The notes: a model not told the origin generated them from the letters alone. A stretch of 64,000 nt of DNA from Yersinia enterocolitica (GCA_002082245.2 NBTC02000002.1:2604001-2668000); one strand, 5' to 3'. Shown: positions 38,766-48,554, numbered from the stretch's first letter. Translations and numbers: made by a program.

Positions 38766-40012
38766 TAGACGGTATCACCTTTGTTTTTTGCCACACTGGC
38801 AGGCAAAATTATCTCTACTGGCAAGGGCTTTCTATTGGTATTCGTCGGAATAATCAACCCATTGTCACTCACACTCATCTGAGCCGGTAGGCCATAGTGA
38901 GTGGCGGTCACTGAATCCGCTGGTGTAATGATATCCGGCGTTTGAGTAATATCAAATGAAGAGTCATCAGTATCAATTAGCTCTGCCATATCATCTGGTT
39001 GATTAATATCTTGTGGCTGAATGATACGACGTGAAAGTGAAATCGAGGTTTTCTCCCCATTGATTCCAGCCTGATCCCGTTGATCTTGCGGTAATAGCCA
39101 GTGCCCGACGGTAGCCAAAAAATAGCGACCACAACGGCGGCCTAAATGATAATCACGATTTAGTGCCGCGACCCGGCTCCCCAGTGCATTACTGGCAAGT
39201 GGCTTAGGCGGAAAAATTTCGAAAATACGCAGGTCACCGGGCGGCTTTTCAATAAATTGCTGAATACGGTGATAGCTCTGCTCATGTTGCTGCATAATCC
39301 GCACCAGTTGTTGCAAACTGCTTTCACTCAGCCAATGTTCCATCCGCTTCATCCATTGCGGCGTGTAATAGGCCTGCGACGGTACAGTCCGAATCACCAC
39401 AATAGTATCAGCGCCACGGCGGTAGGCTTCCTCCACCGGGATGGCATCACTGATGCCACCATCCTGATAACTGATCCCCCCCAAATCTACCCCCTGACGG
39501 TATAAACCAGGGATAGCACTGGACGCTTTAATGGTCGGCAGCCAGCTTTCTCGAGTGGGGGAAATATAGGTGGGTTCAAAATCATCACTACGGCAGGCAC
39601 ACATTAAGAATTCACGGCCATTGCGTAAATGCTCTTCAGCATGATCCATGGCCAGAGGCAACTGCTGGGATGTGATATCCACCAACCAGTCGAGATCAAT
39701 TAAGTGGCCACCACGCACAAAACGTAATGGGTTAAAGAAATTAGCGGTGGTGGTGTAGCGGGTTATGACGCGGCGAGCGTAACCGGGTTGACCGCAGATA
39801 AAGGCAGATAGATTTTGTGCACCGGCAGAGGTGCCAATCATCAGATCAAAAGGGTTAAAGCGGGCGCGTTGAAATTCATCCAGCACACCGGCTGTAAAAA
39901 TTCCCCGCTGCCCGCCTCCCTCACAAACCAACGCCATTTTTCCGGGTTGGTATGGTTTATAGGCGAGTGGCTCAATATTACCGAGCGTGATAGGTATTCT
40001 GTATCCCACCAT
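38765..40012 (-). CDS. yjjU: YjjU, patatin-like phospholipase family protein
   Basis: Patatin-fold acyl hydrolase. The oxyanion loop CEGGGQRGIFTAG, the nucleophile elbow GTSAG and the DGG motif (YQDGGISDA) of the Ser-Asp dyad are all present, so it should be catalytically competent; the natural substrate is unknown. At 415 residues it is longer than I recall for E. coli YjjU, the excess being a C-terminal Ser/Thr/Asp-rich tail (after about residue 320) with no domain I recognise. It is coupled to yjjV. Confidence 0.92.
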   Translation of the reverse strand: MVGYRIPITLGNIEPLAYKPYQPGKMALVCEGGGQRGIFTAGVLDEFQRARFNPFDLMIGTSAGAQNLSAFICGQPGYARRVITRYTTTANFFNPLRFVRGGHLIDLDWLVDITSQQLPLAMDHAEEHLRNGREFLMCACRSDDFEPTYISPTRESWLPTIKASSAIPGLYRQGVDLGGISYQDGGISDAIPVEEAYRRGADTIVVIRTVPSQAYYTPQWMKRMEHWLSESSLQQLVRIMQQHEQSYHRIQQFIEKPPGDLRIFEIFPPKPLASNALGSRVAALNRDYHLGRRCGRYFLATVGHWLLPQDQRDQAGINGEKTSISLSRRIIQPQDINQPDDMAELIDTDDSSFDITQTPDIITPADSVTATHYGLPAQMSVSDNGLIIPTNTNRKPLPVEIILPASVAKNKGDTV

Positions 40013-40083
40013 CTATCCTTAATTCGTTACAACAGGTGCCGAGGATACCCCGTCTTACCCTTTGCTGTAACCCTCTCGCCTGA

Positions 40084-40245
40084 CTAAAGGCGCTTACGGC
40101 CTGTAAACAGACTGATGAGGAATAGGACAATACCCACTACGAAGACGACTTTTGCGGCCCAGGCTGCCGTACCAGCTAGCCCACCAAAACCTAATGCCGC
40201 AGCGATTAAAGCAATAATCAAAAATATAATGCCCCAGCGAAACAT
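40084..40245 (-). CDS. ytjA: YtjA, small DUF1328 membrane protein
   Basis: A 53-residue protein, [20 protein letters not shown]..., with two hydrophobic helices separated by [13 protein letters not shown] and ending LFTGRKRL, typical of DUF1328. The start at 40245 is preceded by GGAGAGG. Function unknown. It lies between osmY and yjjU, its position in E. coli as well. Confidence 0.93.
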   Translation of the reverse strand: MFRWGIIFLIIALIAAALGFGGLAGTAAWAAKVVFVVGIVLFLISLFTGRKRL

Positions 40246-40279
40246 AAGCCTCTCCTTCCCGTTTTAAAAAATGGCTTTC

Positions 40280-40404
<125 letters not shown>

Positions 40405-40505
40405 TAAACTCGCGTTCAAAAATCACTCTTTAACAGTAGCGTATTTGACAGAAGTCGTATTATTTGGATTTGTGGATGAGTTATTTGGCTGACAAACTTA
40501 TTAAC

Positions 40506-40545
40506 GGGTATCCCGTGGGTTATTTTATTTCCCCACGAAATACCC
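40506..40545 (-). terminator. Hairpin after osmY
   Basis: On the minus-strand RNA, GGGUAUUUCGUGGG pairs over 14 bp (two G-U pairs) with CCCACGGGAUACCC around a 12-base loop, starting 16 bp after the osmY stop. The T-run is weak. Confidence 0.65.
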
Positions 40546-40560
40546 ATCAGCCGATAATAA

Positions 40561-41175
40561 TTAAGGTTTGATACTCAGATCATTTTTAACGCTTTTCACG
40601 CCATCAACGGCTTTAGCAATACTTTCAGCACGTTCGGACTGAGCTTTATTCTCAACACTACCTGATAACTGCACCACACCTTCGGTGGTTTCTACTTTCA
40701 CTTTACGTGAGGGTACGATGTCATCAGCCAGCAATTTGGCTTTGATTGAACTGGTTGTTGCAGCATCGCCAGCATATTCACTGACTGATTGTGATTTCTG
40801 GTCTTTCACATGCAGCTTATCGCTGACAGATTTAACGCCTTCAACGTTTCCGGCAATTTCAACGGCAGTTTCAGCTTCAGCCTGAGAAGTCACAAAACCA
40901 GTCAGAGTGACCACACCATGGTTGGTTTCAACAGAGATATCAGTGCTTTTAAGAGATTTCTCTTCCAACAGAGCGCTTTTCACTTTAGCTGTCGCAGCGC
41001 TGTCACCCATGTAGTTATCGACTTTCTTCATGGAGCTATCGAGTTTCGCGCCGGTGCTGTCTACTACGTTGTTTGTCTTATTGAGCATGGTGTCTTCAGC
41101 GAACACGCTACCACTCATAAGTGCAGTACCTAAGACAATAGCCATCATTGAACGGGCAAATTTTGTATTTGTCAT
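40561..41175 (-). CDS. osmY: OsmY, osmotically inducible periplasmic BON-domain protein
   Basis: Stress-induced periplasmic chaperone-like protein. A signal peptide ([26 protein letters not shown]) precedes two BON domains (about residues 55-125 and 135-203), each with the pattern VKSALL...[16 protein letters not shown] and IKAKLL...[16 protein letters not shown]. Length 204 matches E. coli. The 325-bp upstream region must contain its promoter; RpoS control is known in E. coli but I cannot assign a clear -10 box. Confidence 0.96.
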   Translation of the reverse strand: MTNTKFARSMMAIVLGTALMSGSVFAEDTMLNKTNNVVDSTGAKLDSSMKKVDNYMGDSAATAKVKSALLEEKSLKSTDISVETNHGVVTLTGFVTSQAEAETAVEIAGNVEGVKSVSDKLHVKDQKSQSVSEYAGDAATTSSIKAKLLADDIVPSRKVKVETTEGVVQLSGSVENKAQSERAESIAKAVDGVKSVKNDLSIKP

Positions 41176-41500
41176 CGATTTCTTCCTTTGTCGTTATAAA
41201 CCGTAAAGGGTTATGAAACTTAACTTGTTATAACACCCAAACTTACGGATTTTACGCCACCCAGAGAGGTGACCAGTTGATGAATACTTTACGATTACTA
41301 CAGGTTATTTGACCTAAAATTGATGCACGTCAATCCTGCGTGTACCTATAAAGATAGAGCATCTCAGAATAAATACAGTCGGAATCGCCCTAAAGCCGGA
41401 TTTTTATGATTAAGTAGGAGTTATCCTAAGGAGGAAATAGTGAAGACAATTAATGAATCGGGGTACCCTGTACCCCGATAGAGTGCGGCTTGGCGGGTGA
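41176..41500. other. Intergenic region between prfC and osmY
   Basis: A 325-bp stretch holding the osmY promoter at its left and the prfC terminator hairpin at its right. I see no further gene or repeat in it. Confidence 0.5.
41457..41479 (-). terminator. Hairpin after prfC
   Basis: ATCGGGGTAC (41457-41466) pairs perfectly with GTACCCCGAT (41470-41479) around a three-base loop, 21 bp beyond the prfC stop codon. Confidence 0.7.
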
Positions 41501-43090
41501 TTAATGTTCGCGAGTTTTACGGAAATTCACTTCCGGGTAACGTTCTTGCGTAATATTAAGATTTACCATCGTTGGGGCGATATAGCTCAAGTTATCACCA
41601 CCATCTAATGCCAGATTAACCTCATTCTTACGTTTAAACTCTTCGAACTTCTTCACGTCATCACATTCAACCCAACGGGCAGTAGAGACGTTAACTGATT
41701 CATACACCGCTTCCACGTTGTATTCACTTTTCAGTCGTGAAGAGACCACTTCAAACTGTAGAACACCGACTGCGCCAACAATCAAATCGTTGTTGGTCAA
41801 CGGGCGGAACACTTGCACCGCACCCTCTTCTGACAACTGAACCAGACCTTTTAGCAACTGCTTCTGTTTCAATGGATCACGCAGGCGAATGCGGCGGAAC
41901 AATTCAGGGGCAAAGTTCGGTATGCCGGTGAACTTCATATCTTCACCCTGGGTGAAGGTATCGCCAATTTGAATGGTACCGTGGTTATGCAAGCCAATGA
42001 TATCGCCAGCAAAAGCTTCTTCTACATGAGAACGGTCACCAGCCATAAAGGTCAGTGCGTCTGAAATTACTACGTCTTTCTTGGTTCGCACCTGACGCAG
42101 TTTCATCCCTTTCTCAAAACGGCCAGAAACCACCCGCATAAAGGCAACACGGTCACGGTGTTTCGGATCCATATTTGCCTGAATTTTGAAAACAAAACCG
42201 GTAAATTTGGGTTCAGCAGCAACCACTTCACGGGTATCGGTTTTACGTGGCATCGGGGCCGGAGCCCATTCAACCAAGCCATCCAACATATGATCGACGC
42301 CGAAGTTACCCAAAGCGGTACCGAAGAACACCGGCGTTAAGTCACCAGACAAGAAAGCATCATGCTCGAATTCATGAGAAGCCCCCTGTACCAGCTCCAG
42401 TTCCTGACGGAACTGTTTAGCCAAGTCCTCACCTACCGCTGCATCCAAGTCTGGGTTATTCAGCCCTTTGACGATGCGCACTTCCTGAATGGTGTGGCCT
42501 TTACCCGTCTGATAGAGATACGTTTCATCTTTATAAAGGTGGTAAACCCCTTTAAACAACTTACCGCAACCAATCGGCCAGGTGATTGGTGAACAAGCAA
42601 TTTTCAGCTCACGTTCCACTTCATCCAGCACTTCCATCGGATCACGAATATCGCGGTCCAATTTGTTCATAAAAGTGAGGATTGGTGTATCACGCAGACG
42701 AGTTACTTCCATCAGCTTACGGGTTCGATCTTCAACCCCTTTTGCCGCGTCAATCACCATCAGACAGCAGTCCACGGCGGTCAGAGTACGGTAAGTGTCC
42801 TCGGAGAAGTCTTCATGCCCCGGGGTATCGAGTAAGTTAACCAGACAACCGCCATACGGAAATTGCATCACCGAGGTGGTGATGGAGATCCCGCGTTGCT
42901 TTTCCATTTCCATCCAGTCTGATTTGGCATGATGGCTTGAGCCACGGCCTTTTACCGTACCGGCGGTCTGAATTGCGTGTCCGAACAACAACACTTTTTC
43001 GGTAATGGTGGTTTTACCGGCATCGGGGTGGGAAATGATCGCGAAAGTACGTCTTTTCGCGACTTCCAGTGCGTATTCACTTGGAGACAT
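41501..43090 (-). CDS. prfC: PrfC, peptide chain release factor 3
   Basis: Translational GTPase that removes RF1/RF2 from the ribosome after termination. G1 is [14 protein letters not shown]3 [16 protein letters not shown] and G4 FMNKLDRD; the EF-G-like beta-barrel and C-terminal domains follow. 529 residues, as in E. coli. The yjjG gene that separates prfC from rimI in E. coli is missing; instead there is a 270-bp gap with an ERIC-like remnant. Confidence 0.97.
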   Translation of the reverse strand: MSPSEYALEVAKRRTFAIISHPDAGKTTITEKVLLFGHAIQTAGTVKGRGSSHHAKSDWMEMEKQRGISITTSVMQFPYGGCLVNLLDTPGHEDFSEDTYRTLTAVDCCLMVIDAAKGVEDRTRKLMEVTRLRDTPILTFMNKLDRDIRDPMEVLDEVERELKIACSPITWPIGCGKLFKGVYHLYKDETYLYQTGKGHTIQEVRIVKGLNNPDLDAAVGEDLAKQFRQELELVQGASHEFEHDAFLSGDLTPVFFGTALGNFGVDHMLDGLVEWAPAPMPRKTDTREVVAAEPKFTGFVFKIQANMDPKHRDRVAFMRVVSGRFEKGMKLRQVRTKKDVVISDALTFMAGDRSHVEEAFAGDIIGLHNHGTIQIGDTFTQGEDMKFTGIPNFAPELFRRIRLRDPLKQKQLLKGLVQLSEEGAVQVFRPLTNNDLIVGAVGVLQFEVVSSRLKSEYNVEAVYESVNVSTARWVECDDVKKFEEFKRKNEVNLALDGGDNLSYIAPTMVNLNITQERYPEVNFRKTREH

Positions 43091-43182
43091 AATTTGAGAT
43101 TTCTACTTTTAAGCCGCCCTGCTCTGGGCCTCATATCCTATTGATATGCGGGTCAGGCAAAGCGAGGCATTGATTGTGGCGC

Positions 43183-43243
43183 TATACCCTGCTTATTGGA
43201 AATTGCAGCAGGCTTAGCGGCAACTCCTATCACGTCGGGTATA
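43183..43243 (+). repeat. Short ERIC-like remnant upstream of prfC
   Basis: TATACCCTGCTTATTGGAAA...TTGCAGCAGG at one end and CACGTCGGGTATA at the other resemble ERIC termini, but the central palindrome is absent. A weak assignment. Confidence 0.4.
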
Positions 43244-43361
43244 AGTGGCTATAGCGCGGTATTTTCTCTGATTTATGCGAGATAGACAATTTATTCGAGA
43301 CAAACAGTCGTTATTCAAGACAAACAGTCATTATTCACGACTGACAATCGGCAAAACGGGG

Positions 43362-43805
43362 CTATCCCATCGGCAGCGCCATCATAATGGCATCTTCACG
43401 CCCATCGGCACTTGGGTAATAGTTGCGCCGCACAGAAACCTCGTTAAAGCCTAAGCTCTCATAGAGGGCGATAGCCCGTGCGTTTGAAGCCCGCACCTCA
43501 AGCCAGAGAGTGACGATATCACGTGTTGCCAACTGCTCAATCAGATGTTCAAGCAGTAAACGGCCATACCCCTGTCGCTGATAGTGCGGATCGATGGCGA
43601 TATTAAACAGCGTCGCTTCATCCAACACCATTTGGGTAATGGCGAAACCGACCATTTGTTGACTGACACTCAACTTAAAATTGAGATAGCGCTCCCCTTG
43701 GTTACTGACCAGGGTTTTTTCCGTCCACGGGAAAGCGTGGCTGGCTTGCTCAATTTTGTACGCTGTGGCCAGATCGGCTGGCGTCAGGATAGAAATCTGC
43801 TTCAT
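43362..43805 (-). CDS. rimI: RimI, ribosomal protein S18-alanine N-acetyltransferase
   Basis: GNAT acetyltransferase that acetylates the N-terminal alanine of S18. The acetyl-CoA loop is in YQRQGYGRLLLEHL, and ARASNARAIALYESLGFNEV is typical of RimI. The start at 43805 (MKQISILTPADL) gives 147 residues. It lies inside the end of holD, overlapping it by 56 bp in another frame; the same overlapping arrangement exists in E. coli. Confidence 0.95.
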   Translation of the reverse strand: MKQISILTPADLATAYKIEQASHAFPWTEKTLVSNQGERYLNFKLSVSQQMVGFAITQMVLDEATLFNIAIDPHYQRQGYGRLLLEHLIEQLATRDIVTLWLEVRASNARAIALYESLGFNEVSVRRNYYPSADGREDAIMMALPMG

Positions 43806-44187
43806 GGTGACAAATCTGCTGCCAAAGTGCGCGCTTAGCGCTCGCGTCTTGATAAAGTCCGGCCAATGCCGGGCTGTGTAACTGCGCGCCAGCGACCGCA
43901 AGCGGTTCACTGATGCCCAATCGCCAACTGTTGCACTGCGTATCTTCCGGCAACATTGCAACCCTGTCCGGCGTCAGTGCATAAGCCTGACGCGGCGTGA
44001 GACCCAAGCTGTGCAACACATCACACAACAGGGGATCATCATATTCAGGAAGCAGGTGTGCCACAATCAGCAGTCGGGTATCTTCGGGTAAACGAACTGC
44101 GATTTCACCCTGCAAGACGGCCGGGCGGCGCAATGTCCACTGCGTAATGCCTAGCTGTTGTAACAGCAAGTCTCGTCTTGATGCCAT
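43750..44187 (-). CDS. holD: HolD, DNA polymerase III psi subunit
   Basis: Psi subunit of the clamp loader, linking the chi subunit (and SSB) to the gamma/tau complex. MASRRDLLLQQLGITQWTLRRPAVLQGEIA is the chi-binding and psi N-terminal region, and CNSWRLGISEPL and ALWQQICHHEADFYP are conserved. 145 residues, slightly longer than E. coli's 137. Divergent from rsmC; its 3' end overlaps rimI. Confidence 0.95.
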   Translation of the reverse strand: MASRRDLLLQQLGITQWTLRRPAVLQGEIAVRLPEDTRLLIVAHLLPEYDDPLLCDVLHSLGLTPRQAYALTPDRVAMLPEDTQCNSWRLGISEPLAVAGAQLHSPALAGLYQDASAKRALWQQICHHEADFYPDASRSGHSVQN

Positions 44188-44299
44188 GCCATTTCCTGTC
44201 AGAGCGACCCGTATTTCGACGCTATGCTAGCAAACCCATCGAACATGCGCCAACAAACCTCTATAATCCCCGATCATATTATTAAGGAGCCAAAGACTG

Positions 44300-45343
44300 A
44301 TGTCAGCATTAACCCCAGCCAGTGAAGTGATACTGCGCCATAGTGATGAATTTATAGCCCGCCATGTGTTGTTTGCCGGTGATTTACAAGATGCACTGCC
44401 AGCGCAGTTTGATGCAGCCGGGGTACGGGTTCATACCAATCAATATCACCACTGGCAATTACTGAGCAATACGCTGGAAGAGAATGTGCAATTCGGTCTT
44501 TTGGCCACTGCCGACATGGTGGCTAACTGCGATACGCTGGTTTATTACTGGCCGAAAAGCAAACAGGAAGCCCAGTTCCAATTGGCTAATCTCCTTTCGT
44601 TATTGCCTGTCGGCACCGATATTTTTGTGGTGGGTGAGAACCGTAGTGGCGTGCGCAGTGCAGAAGAAATGTTATCTGAATTTGCGCAGTTGACTAAAAT
44701 CGACAGCGCCCGCCGTTGCGGTCTGTACCATGGCCGGTTGGATAAACAGCCGGAATTTGATGCCGATGCCTGGTGGGAAAGTTACCAGGTGGGCGATGTG
44801 ACAGTTAAAACATTGCCTGGCGTATTCAGCCGTGACTCGCTGGACTCCGGCAGCCATCTGTTACTGTCTACGTTCAGTGAGCCATTTAAAGGCAATGTGC
44901 TGGATGTCGGCTGTGGTGCAGGTGTGCTGGCCTCTGTATTGGCGCAGCAATCACCTAAAATCAAATGGACCCTGAGTGATGTCTCTGCGGCCGCTATTGA
45001 AGCCAGCCGAGCAACATTAGCGGCGAATAACATCGACGCGCAGGTGATTGCCAGCAATGTCTATTCCGACATTAAAGGCCGCTTCGAGATGATTATTTCG
45101 AATCCACCGTTCCATGATGGTATTCAAACCAGCCTGACTGCGGCGGAATTGTTGATCCGCGGCGCAACAGCTCACCTGCATGTCGGTGGTAAATTGCGGA
45201 TAGTGGCGAACTCCTTCCTGCCTTACCCTGCACTGCTGGATGCGGCATTTGGCAGCCATGAAGTGCTGGCCCAGAATGGCCGTTTTAAGGTGTATCAGGC
45301 AACTGTCGGGCGTGCGCCACGAGACTCCAAGAAAAAACGTTAA
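44300..45343 (+). CDS. rsmC: RsmC, 16S rRNA m2G1207 methyltransferase
   Basis: SAM-dependent methyltransferase that modifies guanosine 1207 of 16S rRNA. It has the duplicated architecture of RsmC: a degenerate N-terminal methyltransferase-like domain (1-160) and an active C-terminal one with the SAM motif [17 protein letters not shown] and the catalytic NPPF motif ([10 protein letters not shown]). 347 residues. AAGGAG precedes the start. It is convergent with the aldo/keto reductase, with a 2-bp gap. Confidence 0.96.
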   Translation: MSALTPASEVILRHSDEFIARHVLFAGDLQDALPAQFDAAGVRVHTNQYHHWQLLSNTLEENVQFGLLATADMVANCDTLVYYWPKSKQEAQFQLANLLSLLPVGTDIFVVGENRSGVRSAEEMLSEFAQLTKIDSARRCGLYHGRLDKQPEFDADAWWESYQVGDVTVKTLPGVFSRDSLDSGSHLLLSTFSEPFKGNVLDVGCGAGVLASVLAQQSPKIKWTLSDVSAAAIEASRATLAANNIDAQVIASNVYSDIKGRFEMIISNPPFHDGIQTSLTAAELLIRGATAHLHVGGKLRIVANSFLPYPALLDAAFGSHEVLAQNGRFKVYQATVGRAPRDSKKKR

Positions 45344-45345
45344 AA

Positions 45346-46338
45346 CTAGGCGTTAAGATGGGCCATCCCTTCCGCGCCGTAGCGTTCACCCGCTGCGGCA
45401 TGGAACGGGAATACTGCATCCAGTGCTGCCAGCTCTTGCGGGCTGAGTGCCAGATCGAGTGCCGCCAGATTCTCTTCCAGATAAGCACGCCGTTTGGTCC
45501 CAGGGATTGGGACAATATATTTCCCCTGCGCCAATACCCAGGCCAGCGCCAGTTGAGAGGGTTTAACCCCTTTCGCGCGCGCCATTTCCACCACCGCATC
45601 GGCTAATACCAGATTCATGGCAAAATTATCCCCCTGAAAACGCGGGTTATGACGGCGAAAATCATCAGCAGCCAGATCTTCCGGGCGGCGTAACGCTCCG
45701 GTCAAAAAACCGCGCCCCAGAGGGCTATAAGCCACAAAACCCACACCTAACCGTTCGCAGGTCGCCAATACAGAGGATTCCACATCTCGTGTCCAAAGTG
45801 AGTATTCACTCTGTACTGCGGTAATTGGATGCACCTGATGGGCCTTCTCTAATGTTGCCGCTGAGACTTCACTCAAACCGATATAACGTATTTTACCGGC
45901 AGTGACCAAATCAGCCAGAGTGCCAATCACATCTTCAACCGGTACACTCGGGTCGCCACGATGCTGGTAATAAAGGTCAATAACATCAACACCCAACCGC
46001 TTCAGGCTACCGTCAACAGACTTACGAATATAATCAGGCTGGCTACTGACGCCCCGCACTGTCGGGTCAGTCGGATCACGTACAATACCAAATTTAGTGG
46101 CCAGAAAGACCTGATCACGTTTGCCTTTAATGGCGCGTCCAACCAACTCCTCATTGGTAAACGGGCCATACATGTCAGCGGTATCGAGTAAAGTCACCCC
46201 CAACTCCAGCGCGCGATGTAACGTCGCAATGGATTCATTCACGTCCTGATTGGTGGAGTAAAAGTCACTCATCCCCATGCAGCCAAGCCCCAGCGCTGAG
46301 ACTAGCGGGCCATTCGAACCTAATTGACGTTGTTGCAT
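45346..46338 (-). CDS. Aldo/keto reductase
   Basis: NADPH-dependent AKR-superfamily oxidoreductase of 330 residues (the YakC/Tas-like branch). Catalytic tetrad residues are visible: Asp and Tyr in [10 protein letters not shown], Lys in VFLATKFG and His in YYQHRGD. The cofactor-binding [11 protein letters not shown] is near the C-terminus. The start at 46338 ([10 protein letters not shown]) fits the family; 26 in-frame codons upstream run into the intergenic region and lack homology. It is divergent from a LysR gene that likely regulates it. Substrate unknown. Confidence 0.9.
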   Translation of the reverse strand: MQQRQLGSNGPLVSALGLGCMGMSDFYSTNQDVNESIATLHRALELGVTLLDTADMYGPFTNEELVGRAIKGKRDQVFLATKFGIVRDPTDPTVRGVSSQPDYIRKSVDGSLKRLGVDVIDLYYQHRGDPSVPVEDVIGTLADLVTAGKIRYIGLSEVSAATLEKAHQVHPITAVQSEYSLWTRDVESSVLATCERLGVGFVAYSPLGRGFLTGALRRPEDLAADDFRRHNPRFQGDNFAMNLVLADAVVEMARAKGVKPSQLALAWVLAQGKYIVPIPGTKRRAYLEENLAALDLALSPQELAALDAVFPFHAAAGERYGAEGMAHLNA

Positions 46339-46454
46339 TGTGATATTCCCCGTTAATGATGTCGGAAGAAAGTGTGGTTGTTTAGCGAGGAAAGATAAAT
46401 AATGCAGATTGCTCATTACTGTTCAAAAAACACCAACAATGGACGAGTGCAATC

Positions 46455-47381
46455 ATGGACCAAATACAAGCTATGCGGATATTTGTCCGTATTGTTGAAT
46501 TAGGTAGCTTCAGTCGCGCGGCGGAGAAACTACAATTGCCCCGTGCAACGGTCAGCCATACCTTAAAACGGTTAGAGCAGCGCTTAGGCGTGCGTTTATT
46601 GGTGCGCACCACCCGGCAAGTGAATATCACCGCGGAAGGCACACTGTATTACCAGCGTTGCTTGCAATTACTGTCGGCGTTTGAAGAGGCTGACTCGCTG
46701 TTCAGCCATCAGCGGCTGCAACCGGAAGGGAAAGTACGCATTGATATGCCACATTCGCTAGCCCGCAATGTGGTTATCCCCGCACTAAATGACTTTTATC
46801 AGCGTTATCCCCATATCACGCTGATTCTCGGCGCGAATGACAGTACCATTGACCTGATGCGTGAAGGTGTCGATTGTGTTTTGCGTGCATGGCTGCCCCA
46901 TGATGAACAATTAGCAGCACGTAATATTGGTCAGCAACCACAGATAACCTGTGCGTCACCAGCTTATCTCGCCAGATATGGTGTTCCACAGTCCCTCGAC
47001 GACCTGGCCGGCCATCAAGCGGTGGGGTATTTCTCACAGATGAATGGCCGTGATTACCCATTAGAATTTGTTTATCAGGGGAAAGTTGAAAGCCGCACAT
47101 TACCTGGTATCTTGAGTGTCAATGGTGCCGATGCTTATATCGCAGCCGGTGTCGCAGGCCTAGGATTGATTCAAGCTCCCACGCCAGGTATTCAGAGCCA
47201 ATTAACCCAAGGCGAACTGATTGAGGTGTTGCCCCACTGTCCACCACCGGCCATGTCGCTGTTTATTATGTTCCCTGCGGGGCGTTTTCTTGCCCCTAGA
47301 GTAAGAGTGCTGATTGACTGGCTGATTGAACTGTTTTCCGATTATCCACAGTTATCACCAACACAACCAAGCGGGCGTTAA
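46455..47381 (+). CDS. LysR-family transcriptional regulator
   Basis: 308-residue LTTR. The N-terminal winged HTH (IFVRIVELGSFSRAAEKLQLPRATVSHTLKRLEQRLG) precedes a periplasmic-binding-protein-like effector domain (about 90-300). It belongs to the same broad subgroup as the broken regulator at 22754-23640. Divergence from the aldo/keto reductase across 116 bp suggests that gene as its target; the inducer is unknown. Confidence 0.92.
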   Translation: MDQIQAMRIFVRIVELGSFSRAAEKLQLPRATVSHTLKRLEQRLGVRLLVRTTRQVNITAEGTLYYQRCLQLLSAFEEADSLFSHQRLQPEGKVRIDMPHSLARNVVIPALNDFYQRYPHITLILGANDSTIDLMREGVDCVLRAWLPHDEQLAARNIGQQPQITCASPAYLARYGVPQSLDDLAGHQAVGYFSQMNGRDYPLEFVYQGKVESRTLPGILSVNGADAYIAAGVAGLGLIQAPTPGIQSQLTQGELIEVLPHCPPPAMSLFIMFPAGRFLAPRVRVLIDWLIELFSDYPQLSPTQPSGR

Positions 47382-47466
47382 AAACTAAAAATACTTCTGT
47401 AATCAAATCAATTGCTCAACATATGATGCTTTTTACAGCAAACGTCCCGCTTAGGGGAAATAAGTA

Positions 47467-47494
47467 TTGACCTGAACGCGAAAATCTCTAGAAT
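47467..47494 (+). promoter_or_regulatory. Promoter of the tRNA-Leu array
   Basis: A -35 TTGACC (47467-47472) and -10 TAGAAT (47489-47494) with 16-bp spacing are followed by a GC-rich discriminator (TCGCCTCCG), typical of stringently controlled stable-RNA promoters. It is 41 bp before the first tRNA. Confidence 0.8.
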
Positions 47495-47534
47495 TCGCCT
47501 CCGTAGTTGCTTTATAAAAGTGATGTTCCGGTAC

Positions 47535-47621
47535 GCGATGGTGGCGGAATTGGTAGACGCGCTAGCTTCAGGTGTTAGTGTTCTTACGGACGTGAGGGTT
47601 CAAGTCCCTCCCTTCGCACCA
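47535..47621 (+). tRNA. tRNA-Leu (anticodon CAG), copy 1
   Basis: 87-nt class II tRNA with encoded CCA. The anticodon arm is CTAGCTTCAGGTGTTAG with CAG, the variable arm TGTTCTTACGGACGT is long as expected for leucine, and the T arm is GAGGG-TTCAAGT-CCCTC. Acceptor strands GCGATGG and CCTTCGC leave a U5-U68 mismatch. Confidence 0.96.
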
Positions 47622-47647
47622 AACATACTTTTCTTGGCGATTCGTAG

Positions 47648-47760
47648 TATATCCCCAAAGTAATTGGTATTGCAGGCAGCAAACAAACCCAGATAGGCTT
47701 ACTCCGGTAAGTGATTGAGGTTTAATAGCCTGTGGCTTCAAGTACGAGGGGAGATTTATA
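47648..47760 (+). repeat. ERIC-type element between tRNA-Leu copies 1 and 2
   Basis: A shortened, diverged ERIC: TATATCCCCAAAGTAATTGG at the left, GGCTTACTCCGGTAAGTGAT in the centre, and GTGGCTTCAAGTACGAGGGG at the right. It fills most of the 152-bp spacer. Confidence 0.85.
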
Positions 47761-47773
47761 TTGCACAGCACAT

Positions 47774-47860
47774 GCGATGGTGGCGGAATTGGTAGACGCG
47801 CTAGCTTCAGGTGTTAGTGTTCTTACGGACGTGAGGGTTCAAGTCCCTCCCTTCGCACCA
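47774..47860 (+). tRNA. tRNA-Leu (anticodon CAG), copy 2
   Basis: Identical base for base to copy 1 over all 87 positions, including the encoded CCA and the U5-U68 mismatch. There is no separate promoter visible, so it is probably processed from a common precursor. Confidence 0.96.
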
Positions 47861-47898
47861 AGCTGGTGATATAAATCCTAAGCTTTACTTTTTTAAGA

Positions 47899-48025
47899 TA
47901 TACCCAAAATAATTCGAATTGCAGAAAGGCGGCAAACGAGTGAACTCCCAAGAGCTTACACCAGTAAGTGACTGGGGTGAACAAAGGCAGCCAACGCACA
48001 TGTAGTTTGAAGTATGACGGATATA
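47899..48025 (+). repeat. Full-length ERIC element between tRNA-Leu copies 2 and 3
   Basis: 127 bp, the copy in this window closest to the ERIC consensus, with GAGCTTACACCAGTAAGTGA, CTGGGGTGAACAAAGGCAGC and the CAACGCACATG...AGTATGACGG end. Confidence 0.95.
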
Positions 48026-48044
48026 GCAGTAAGAAATCATTTGG

Positions 48045-48131
48045 GCGATGGTGGCGGAATTGGTAGACGCGCTAGCTTCAGGTGTTAGTGTTCTTACGGA
48101 CGTGAGGGTTCAAGTCCCTCCCTTCGCACCA
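48045..48131 (+). tRNA. tRNA-Leu (anticodon CAG), copy 3
   Basis: Third identical 87-nt copy, 19 bp after the second ERIC spacer. The array of three matches the number of leuQPV genes in E. coli, but there the spacers are short. Confidence 0.96.
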
Positions 48132-48234
48132 CAATGATTTCAAAAGCACAGTAATACCTCTCTTCTGGCAAGACCCCTTCCTAAAATACACGTAAATACC
48201 TGTAATACAGAAAATTCAGCCAATGCTATTGGGT

Positions 48235-48519
48235 TCAATGCATCCCACTGTGCATTAACACCGCCATCAGTCCACCCAACAGCGCCAGACATGATGGCAG
48301 CAATAAGAAATGCCGTAACCGCGCGTGATACAACATGCTAACCGTGGCTAGCATGGCGAGCACAATCAGGATACGTAACTGACCGACGGTGATATCAGCC
48401 CATCCCAAAACCGGTAGTAAAGCAAAAGGCAGCAATATTCCCCAACCACTAGACATACCACGGCTCAATAACCCACTGATCCCACACCAGCGATAAGCGG
48501 CTAATCTGGCTGTAATCAT
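48235..48519 (-). CDS. yjjZ: DUF1435 small membrane protein (YjjZ-like)
   Basis: 94-residue protein with three hydrophobic stretches; SGWGILLPFALLP, LRILIVLAMLATVSMLYHARLRHFLLLP and CLALLGGLMAVLMH match DUF1435/YjjZ. The start at 48519 has GGGG 8-11 bp before it; a later Met at 48456 (MSSGWG) would match the shorter E. coli protein better. A near-perfect Fur box lies 17 bp upstream, so expression is probably iron-repressed. Function is unknown. Confidence 0.8.
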   Translation of the reverse strand: MITARLAAYRWCGISGLLSRGMSSGWGILLPFALLPVLGWADITVGQLRILIVLAMLATVSMLYHARLRHFLLLPSCLALLGGLMAVLMHSGMH

Positions 48520-48535
48520 AACAACGGCCCCAATT

Positions 48536-48554
48536 GATAATGATAACCAATATC
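48536..48554 (-). promoter_or_regulatory. Fur box upstream of the DUF1435 gene
   Basis: GATAATGATAACCAATATC agrees with the 19-bp Fur consensus GATAATGATAATCATTATC at 17 positions. It is 17 bp before the start at 48519. Iron control of yjjZ is reported for E. coli as far as I recall, which supports it. Confidence 0.88.

Noticed and set aside
47568..47771. Minus-strand frame across tRNA-Leu copy 1 and the ERIC spacer
   Set aside because: It reads through the antisense of a tRNA gene and a repeat; such frames are a common mis-annotation next to tRNAs.
47535..48131. CRISPR-like array (regular repeats with spacers)
   Set aside because: The repeated units are 87-nt tRNA-Leu genes, and the spacers are ERIC elements. 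No CRISPR repeats or cas genes are seen in the window.
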